Source: an uncultured Oscillospiraceae bacterium
GTDB taxonomy: Bacteria; Bacillota; Clostridia; Oscillospirales; Oscillospiraceae
DNA: 12,994 nucleotides
Reading direction: 5' to 3'
NCBI GenBank assembly: GCA_934591705.1
Contig: CAKTPM010000032.1
Location: forward strand, 1 to 12,994
In this document: piece after piece, positions 1 to 5,000 of the stretch
Numbering within the stretch: the first letter of the stretch is position 1
How the letters are laid out: each line of letters begins with the position of its first letter
Position numbers and translations under genes: made by a program
The notes under the pieces: model-generated
What the model saw: the letters and a program-made list of their open reading frames with translations, nothing else
The model's database searches: none
What the model was told of the DNA's origin: nothing

Positions 1-70
1 GTTGGTCAAGTGGTTAAGACAGAGGCCTCTCACGCCTTTAACATCGGTTCGAATCCGGTACGGGTCACCA
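1..70 (+). tRNA. tRNA-Glu (CUC), 5' end cut by window edge
   Basis: The D arm, anticodon arm, T arm and the 3' half of the acceptor stem are visible, followed by an encoded CCA. The anticodon stem GAGGC/GCCTT encloses the loop CTCTCAC, giving anticodon CTC (glutamate). The 3' acceptor strand ACGGGTC implies that about five bases of the 5' strand lie before the window. A short T run (CTTTTT) follows the CCA and may help end the transcript. Confidence 0.93.
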
Positions 71-78
71 CTTTTTCC

Positions 79-107
79 TTGACAAACCGCGTAAAATTGA
101 ATACAAT
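79..107 (+). promoter_or_regulatory. Near-consensus sigma-A promoter for 5S rRNA
   Basis: A perfect -35 box TTGACA (79-84) is separated by 17 bases from TACAAT (102-107), one mismatch from the -10 consensus. Transcription would start near 114, about 20 bases before the 5S rRNA. The strength and position indicate that the 5S-tRNA-Asn unit is transcribed independently of the preceding tRNA-Glu. Confidence 0.85.
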
Positions 108-136
108 CAGTTTGTTGCCGCAATGCGGTTACAATA

Positions 137-251
<115 letters not shown>

Positions 252-253
252 AC

Positions 254-328
254 GCCTTCTTAGCTCAATGGTAGAGCATGCGGCTGTTAACCGCAGGGCT
301 GTAGGTTCGAGCCCTACAGAAGGCGCCA
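254..328 (+). tRNA. tRNA-Asn (GUU)
   Basis: A full cloverleaf can be drawn. The acceptor is GCCTTCT/AGAAGGC, the anticodon stem TGCGG/CCGCA, and the loop CTGTTAA, giving anticodon GTT. The T arm contains GTTCGAG and the discriminator G is followed by encoded CCA. It begins three bases after the 5S rRNA, so the two are almost certainly one transcript. Confidence 0.96.
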
Positions 329-334
329 CGACGG

Positions 335-372
335 TATGCCGCCGCTCTACTATGGCGGCGGCATATTTCTTT
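335..372 (+). terminator. Intrinsic terminator after tRNA-Asn
   Basis: A perfect 11-bp stem, TATGCCGCCGC with GCGGCGGCATA (335-345 and 355-365), encloses a 9-base loop. The T-rich run TTTCTTT follows. It closes the 5S-tRNA-Asn unit. Confidence 0.8.
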
Positions 373-399
373 GCTCGCGGCGCCGAGAGTAACAGATCA

Positions 400-476
400 G
401 GGCCTTTAGCTCAGTTGGTTAGAGCAGACGGCTCATAACCGTCCGGTCCCGGGTTCGAGTCCCCGAAGGCCCACCA
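400..476 (+). tRNA. tRNA with CAU anticodon (elongator Met or Ile2)
   Basis: The acceptor GGGCCTT/AAGGCCC, anticodon stem GACGG/CCGTC with loop CTCATAA (anticodon CAT), T loop and encoded CCA are all visible. The anticodon stem lacks the three consecutive G:C pairs of initiator tRNA, so it is not tRNA-fMet. Whether it is elongator methionine or the lysidine-modified isoleucine tRNA cannot be settled by eye; the CTCATAA loop occurs in both. Confidence 0.9.
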
Positions 477-508
477 TTCTCTACTTTTTGCATACGGTTT
501 GTCACCAT

Positions 509-584
509 AGGGGTATAGCTCAGTTGGTAGAGCAGCGGTCTCCAAAACCGCGTGTCGAGAGTTCGAGCCTTTCTGCCCCTGCCA
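509..584 (+). tRNA. tRNA-Trp (CCA)
   Basis: The acceptor AGGGGTA/TGCCCCT, anticodon stem GCGGT/ACCGC and loop CTCCAAA (anticodon CCA) identify tryptophan. The T stem GAGAG/CTTTC contains a G:T pair. The discriminator is G, as usual for tRNA-Trp, followed by encoded CCA. The last 12 bases form part of the long inverted repeat that follows. Confidence 0.95.
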
Positions 585-642
585 AAGCAAAAAGCGCCGC
601 AGCTCTTGGGAGTTGCGGCGCTTTTTGCTTTGGCAGGGGCAG
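573..642 (+). terminator. Long inverted repeat and terminator including the tRNA-Trp 3' end
   Basis: Positions 573-601 and 614-642 are perfect 29-base inverted copies around a short core (GCTCTTGGGAGT) that extends the stem further with one wobble pair. The central CGCCGCA/TGCGGCG stem followed by CTTTTTGCTTT is a standard terminator, and it would also work on the opposite strand. Unusually, the 5' arm starts inside tRNA-Trp and covers its last 12 bases including CCA. Confidence 0.85.
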
Positions 643-902
643 CATGCGCCCCGTTTTTGCCCCGGGCTATGCGGCCCATATACGCCGGCGGGGAGCTGCC
701 CCGGCAGGATCTGCCGAGATGCTCCCGGAAACGCTCCCGGAGACGCCCCGGAAGCCGGGAAACCCCGGAAAATACACCCGGTCGCTGGGGCGCAAAAGGG
801 CGGGAAAAGCACCGTATGACGGCCTTTTTCCCGGCCGCAGGCAGATCACTGTGCGCCCGCCGGGACGGGACAAAAAGAAATCAAAAAAAGTGGAAAAAGG
901 TA
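643..902. other. Non-coding spacer between tRNA units
   Basis: About 260 GC-rich bases without a credible gene. Open frames through it lack a ribosome binding site and overlap the tRNA or terminator. The only internal structure noted is a set of about 12-base imperfect repeats at 721-755 and some CCCGG-rich inverted segments. A promoter for the next tRNA pair lies directly after it. Confidence 0.6.
721..755 (+). repeat. Three imperfect 12-base tandem repeats
   Basis: GCTCCCGGAAAC (721-732), GCTCCCGGAGAC (733-744) and GCCCCGGAAGC (745-755) follow head to tail, trailed by further CCGGAAA-like fragments. No function is apparent. Confidence 0.55.
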
Positions 903-931
903 TTGACTTTTAGCCGGAAATTTGGTATTCT
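903..931 (+). promoter_or_regulatory. Sigma-A promoter for tRNA-Asp/tRNA-Thr
   Basis: TTGACT (903-908) and TATTCT (926-931) are separated by 17 bases, with TGG just before the -10. The predicted start near 938 lies about 17 bases before tRNA-Asp, so this promoter drives the Asp-Thr pair independently of the upstream tRNAs. Confidence 0.8.
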
Positions 932-954
932 AACAAAGCTCGAGTGACGCATCC

Positions 955-1031
955 GGCCAAGTAGTTCAGTTGGTTAGAACGCCAGCCTGTCACGCTGGAG
1001 GTCGTGGGTTCGAGCCCCATCTTGGTCGCCA
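955..1031 (+). tRNA. tRNA-Asp (GUC)
   Basis: The acceptor GGCCAAG/CTTGGTC, anticodon stem CCAGC/GCTGG and loop CTGTCAC (anticodon GTC) identify aspartate. The discriminator G and CCA are encoded. tRNA-Thr begins four bases later, so the pair forms one transcript. Confidence 0.96.
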
Positions 1032-1035
1032 TTTT

Positions 1036-1111
<76 letters not shown>

Positions 1112-1149
1112 AAAAGCATCGAAGACTTCGGTCTTCGGTGCTTTTTTCT
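1112..1149 (+). terminator. Intrinsic terminator after tRNA-Thr
   Basis: AAAAGCATCGAAGAC pairs with GTCTTCGGTGCTTTT (one G:T pair) around a TTCG tetraloop, and the stem runs into CTTTTTTCTTT. The flanking A and T runs would let it work on either strand. Confidence 0.9.
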
Positions 1150-1220
1150 TTGCGAAAATCCAAGGCCGGGTGCCCCCACGGGAGCCATCGGAGGCGTTCG
1201 CCGGGGGGCGAAAAAAATTC

Positions 1221-1260
1221 ACCCGCCCGGGGGAAAATCTCTTGTAATTTCCCGGCGGGT
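1221..1260 (+). repeat. Imperfect inverted repeat over the riboswitch promoter
   Basis: ACCCGCCCGGGGGAAAAT and ATTTCCCGGCGGGT are inverted copies with small bulges. They flank and include the -35 box at 1242-1247. This could be an operator or a chance product of GC-rich sequence. Confidence 0.45.
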
Positions 1261-1270
1261 ATGATATGCT
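1242..1270 (+). promoter_or_regulatory. Sigma-A promoter for the riboswitch leader
   Basis: TTGTAA (1242-1247) and TATGCT (1265-1270) are separated by 17 bases. Transcription would start near 1277, about 20 bases before the structured leader, which fits a dedicated promoter for the riboswitch transcript. Confidence 0.7.
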
Positions 1271-1294
1271 GATGTCGACAACTGAAAATAACGG

Positions 1295-1413
1295 ACGGCG
1301 CGCCGGTCATGCCCAGGCAGGATCGGCAGCGGAATGGGGTGAGAAGCCCCGCGAGAGGGTCACTGTGATGTCTGCGCGATACGCGATGGGATAAGTCAGA
1401 TACGCATGCGCCG
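1295..1413 (+). ncRNA. Cobalamin (B12) riboswitch aptamer, compact form
   Basis: The hallmark core elements appear in order: GGAATGGGGTGAGAAGCCCC (1331-1350), then GGGTCACTGTGA (1357-1368), a short variable arm (TGCGCGATACGCG), and the 3' B12-box-like AAGTCAGATACGC (1393-1405). GGCGC near 1298 and GCGCC near 1408 can close the outer helix. The large peripheral arm with GCCACTG and GGGAAGG seen in long AdoCbl riboswitches is absent between these elements, so it resembles the compact class. Cobalamin riboswitches bind adenosyl- or aquocobalamin and usually repress B12 uptake or synthesis genes. The identification rests on motif reading, not on a covariance-model score. Confidence 0.72.
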
Positions 1414-1456
1414 GAGCCGGTTGGTTTTGCCACTTCCGAAGCCGAGATGAGAGTGC

Positions 1457-1491
1457 AGCGCACGGTCATTTTAGGCCGTGCGCTTTGTTGT
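1457..1491 (+). terminator. Terminator-like hairpin, probable riboswitch expression platform
   Basis: AGCGCACGG (1457-1465) pairs perfectly with CCGTGCGCT (1476-1484) around a 10-base loop, followed by TTTGTTGT. It lies 45 bases after the aptamer, the expected place for a conditional terminator. I did not identify an alternative antiterminator pairing. Confidence 0.7.
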
Positions 1492-1500
1492 ATGCAGGCG

Positions 1501-1530
1501 CATGGCCGGAAGGGGCCGTGGGCTTTTTTT
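1501..1530 (+). terminator. Second intrinsic terminator after the riboswitch
   Basis: CATGGCC (1501-1507) pairs with GGCCGTG (1514-1520, one G:T) around GGAAGG, followed after three bases by seven consecutive T residues. The T run is stronger than that of the preceding hairpin. Confidence 0.6.
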
Positions 1531-1564
1531 GCTGCCCCGGCGGCGCGGGGCCCAAAGGAATTTC

Positions 1565-1582
1565 AAAAGGGATATCCCTTTT
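1565..1582. repeat. 18-base perfect palindrome
   Basis: AAAAGGGATATCCCTTTT reads identically on both strands. It directly adjoins the next hairpin and could be a protein-binding site or part of a compound RNA structure. Confidence 0.6.
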
Positions 1583-1616
1583 GTTCTGTGCTGAAGAGCA
1601 CAGAACAATGGTTTTT
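1581..1616 (+). terminator. Terminator-like hairpin in the leader region
   Basis: TTGTTCTGTGCT (1581-1592) and AGCACAGAACAA (1597-1608) form a perfect 12-bp stem with a GAAG loop, followed by TGGTTTTTG. The T run starts three bases after the stem, so termination could be inefficient. Confidence 0.5.
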
Positions 1617-1653
1617 GCAGGCCGGGCGGCGCAAGCCGCTGTGTTTTCCATAG

Positions 1654-1682
1654 GGCAGGGAGAGCTTGCCGCTCTCCCTGCC
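1654..1682. repeat. Strong 12-bp hairpin without T tail
   Basis: GGCAGGGAGAGC pairs perfectly with GCTCTCCCTGCC around TTGCC. No T run follows (GTACCTC), so it is more likely part of the repeat cluster than a terminator. The preceding CCATAGGGC resembles the left edge of the neighbouring repeats. Confidence 0.6.
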
Positions 1683-1703
1683 GTACCTCAAGATGTGCGG
1701 TGT

Positions 1704-1853
1704 ACCATTTCGTAGGGGCGGACGGCGCACCCATTTTGTAGGGGCCGGCGGCATGCGCTGTGAAGCGCAGCGGAACGAGTGCCCTTGTGGTATCCGCCCA
1801 CGCGTTGGCTGGTGCATTTTCGATAGGGCGGACAGAGTCGTCCGCCCCTACAA
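1704..1853. repeat. Cluster of short GTAGGGGCGG intergenic repeats
   Basis: Three related direct copies read CATTTCGTAGGGGCGGACGG (from 1705), CATTTTGTAGGGGCCGGCGG (from 1732) and CATTTTCGATAGGGCGGACA (from 1815). An inverted copy, GTCCGCCCCTAC, occupies 1840-1851 and can pair with 1824-1833 (one bulge) or with 1712-1723. The arrangement suggests a small non-autonomous repeat family that has accumulated here. Repeats of this look are common between genes of gut Clostridia, by general recollection. No gene is visible from 1531 to 2041; the rest is unassigned spacer with a small TTTGCCCC/GGGGCAAA hairpin at 1951-1969. Confidence 0.6.
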
Positions 1854-2041
1854 CCGTTTATCGGAACCCAGTGCGTATTCCAAGAATTCAGGCCCCAGGG
1901 CCTTTTGATATAGAGAAAAATCACACCTCCCCCGCCTTTTCCGGTGCCGTTTTGCCCCGCAGGGGCAAAGCGCAGCGCAGACCCAACACACAGCACCCAA
2001 AGCCGCGGGGAAAATCACAAAAGAGAAAGGAAGATCACGGA

Positions 2042-5000
2042 ATGAAAAAACGAATTGTTTCCTTCCTGCTGGCGCTGGTGATGGCAGTCTCGCTGCTGCC
2101 GGTCAGCGCCTTTGCGGCGGAGGATGCGCCCTTCGTTCTGAAGGCGGACGGGCAGGCCGTGGCGGTGGAAAAAACGCCGATCACGGGATATACAGGCGGA
2201 GGACGCAGCGACAGTGCGACCTTCCCCATATACAGGGCATCCATCTACGAGAGCACCCAGAAAGTGCAATTCACCGAAGTAAAAGACTCGCATATTTGGT
2301 ATATCGCTGATCACACATGGGGGAGACCTTTCCAAATAAAGACGAATCTTCCTTTGAGTACTCTGCTAAGAAGTACATTCGCGTATGTTGTTGATGTAAC
2401 GAATACGGATACAGCGAAGGGTCCTGTGTTTACACTCGAGGACGGCAAGGCCATCACGGATGTCATCGATACGACCGCCAAGAAAACCGCTTATATTGAG
2501 TTTACGGATGGCGGTAAGGGGCTTTACGGCCTGATTCTGGAGATCAAGGCGGGCTCCGCGCCGGTGGAGGATGAAAAAGCCCCGGTGGTTGCGGGCGCTA
2601 CCCTGGAGCGGATCACCGGCTCCGTCTACGGCTCGGCCACCAATGTCTATCTGGCAAAGCTGCCCGCCGATGCCACCAGCTTCTCCGTGACCCTGCAGAG
2701 CGACGAGTTTGTCGTGGCGGGCAATCTTTTCCATGCGGAAAATTACAATTCCTATGTTTCTCAGGCGTATTTGGACAGCACCGATTGGTACAATGACCTT
2801 GACGCCGTAATGGAAGACCGTAGGGCCTACAATGGCTACAAGAGCGTCGAGGATATGCTGAAGTACTACGATGGCGGTTACAGCTCAAAGGAGGATTTTC
2901 TGAAAAGGGGCTGCCGCTGTGAAACCCCTGCGGCATTTTGGGACAAAACATGCACATTTATAAAATGTGAGACAACGCCCTTGACCATGCAGACCGACAA
3001 TCTGGCCGCAATGACGGCGAGTACTTTCAATGGGCTTTTCAGCTCCTCCAGCGTGAAGTTTGACCCCACCGTGGCGTTCCGCCTGCTGGAGGTGCATACG
3101 GATTCTTCTATACTGAAAAACGATGATTGCCCCTGCTACGGCGAGGGTAATCCCCGCAGCGTGCTGCTGCTGCAATTCGGCGAGCCGACCCCGCTGGACA
3201 GGACCGCCCTGCAGCAGGCCATCGACGCCGCGCCCAAGGCGGAGGGCGGGAGGTATTATACCTCCGGCGACCGCTATAACGGCAAGGCGGCGGACACCAT
3301 CCTCAACGATAAGAATGTCGGCTGGGACGGCAGCTTCTGGAAGGAGTACCAGAAGGCGCTGGCCGGCGCGAAGAAAGCTTTAGATACCGCCGATTCCCAA
3401 GAGAAGCTGGACGCCGCGGCCGCCGCCCTGCAGGCCGCCATCGCCAAGCTGATCCCCACCGACCGGGTCAACGCCACGGCGCTGTATGAGACGGTCACAG
3501 GCGACTGGGTATGGAAGGACAAGAATATCTCGAACAGAAAAATCTATGTTGGGAATGCTGCTTTTTTGAAGGAGGTCACAGCGGAGAACACCACCGCGGC
3601 CTCCCTGGCGGCATACCGGCGGGATATAGCGGCGGGCGAAGCGCTGCTGAAAACGCTGTATGACGAAAACGGCGTCCCCGCGGGCAGCAACAAGCCAGCC
3701 GCGCAGGCGGAGATCGACCGGCTGGCTCAGGCGCCGAAGCGTCTGGTGTTTGCGGAGACCTACGAGGAGCTTATGGCCTATTATGAGGCCCATAAGGCCG
3801 AGGCCTTCACCCTGCTGACCCAGTATGACCCCGCCAAGCTGAAGGAGGGCGACTACACGCCGGAGAGCTGGAAGGCCTATACCGCGGCCTACGCCGCCCT
3901 GGAGGCGGATATGGCTTATACACCGGGCGCCGCCGGCTCCTATGAGGATTATCTCATGCTGCGGGGCTTCTATGGATATTACGGGTACAATGAGGCCGGT
4001 GTGTATACCCATTTTGAAGCGCATATCGACGCGCTGAAAACCGCCCGGCGGCAGCTGGCCAGCCGCGTGGATGTGACGGTGTCCTTTACCTACATCAACA
4101 ACTTTGCCGCCCTGTACCCCTCGATCCGGGAAAGCGGCACGGAGCTGTATGCAAACAGCGCCCTGACCCTGTCCGGCGGCAGCACCACACTGACCGGCGC
4201 GGTCAAGGCCGCCGGCATCCGCTGGGACAGACGGGAGCTCAACGAGCTGCCCAACAGCACCTATAACACCTGCGATACGGATCCCTACCTTGCCGTGTTT
4301 GTCAACGGCGAGAGCTACGGCTTTACCTCGCTGGCCATGCTGGAGCGGGGGCTGGACACCACCCAGCTGCATCAGGGCGATCAGGTGCGCCTGGTGCGCG
4401 TGGCGACGCCTATGAGCCGGCATGAGGCCTCCAGCGGCTACGACTCCACCCAGATATTTACCGGCTTTGCGTCGAATGCCAGCGAGTATCAGGGCAGCAT
4501 TGCCCAGATCCACATGACCGCCCCCGCCAGGGCGAAGGTGGGCGACAAGGTGAGCGTTTCCGCCGCCGTGACCTGCGCGGATGTCAACAGCATGGGCCAG
4601 AGCAGGAGCCCCGCGGGCATCACCCTGTTCATCAGCGCGCCCTCCGAGAAGGAGGCGCTGGGGCAGCCCATCTACAAGACCGCCGCTGTCACAGGTGAGG
4701 ACGGGAGCTTGCAGTATGTGTTCACCCAGCCGGGGTGGTACACGGTGGCCATGTTCAATGTGACGCCGGACAAGCTGACCTTTACCAGCGTGTATAACGA
4801 GGTGACGCTGGGCGAGTATTACTCCCTCTACGGCGGCGACTACGCAATGGTCTATGTGGCGGAGGCAGACGATACCGCCGCGCTGCTGAAGCAGTACCGG
4901 GCCGAAAAGGCCGCCGAGGCCAAGGCGTATTTCGGCGGCTTCCACGATTATGACTTTACGGCGGAGGGCTACGCCGCCTTCAAGGCACAGTACGAGGCCC

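Noticed and set aside
400..476. Initiator tRNA-fMet
   Set aside because: The anticodon stem is GACGG/CCGTC rather than the GGG/CCC stem of initiators and the acceptor has a normal first G:C pair, so it is an elongator Met or Ile2 tRNA.
488..913. Plus-strand open frame overlapping tRNA-Trp and its terminator
   Set aside because: It translates a tRNA and a terminator hairpin, has no RBS, and its product is Arg/Pro-rich low-complexity sequence.
1447..1653. Short open frame (68 codons) just after the riboswitch that could be its target
   Set aside because: It crosses two terminator-like hairpins, has no RBS, and its product has no recognisable features.
1760..2041. N-terminal extension of the surface protein to an upstream ATG
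   Set aside because: The extra 94 residues run through the intergenic repeat cluster, have no RBS and would bury the signal peptide that starts at 2042.
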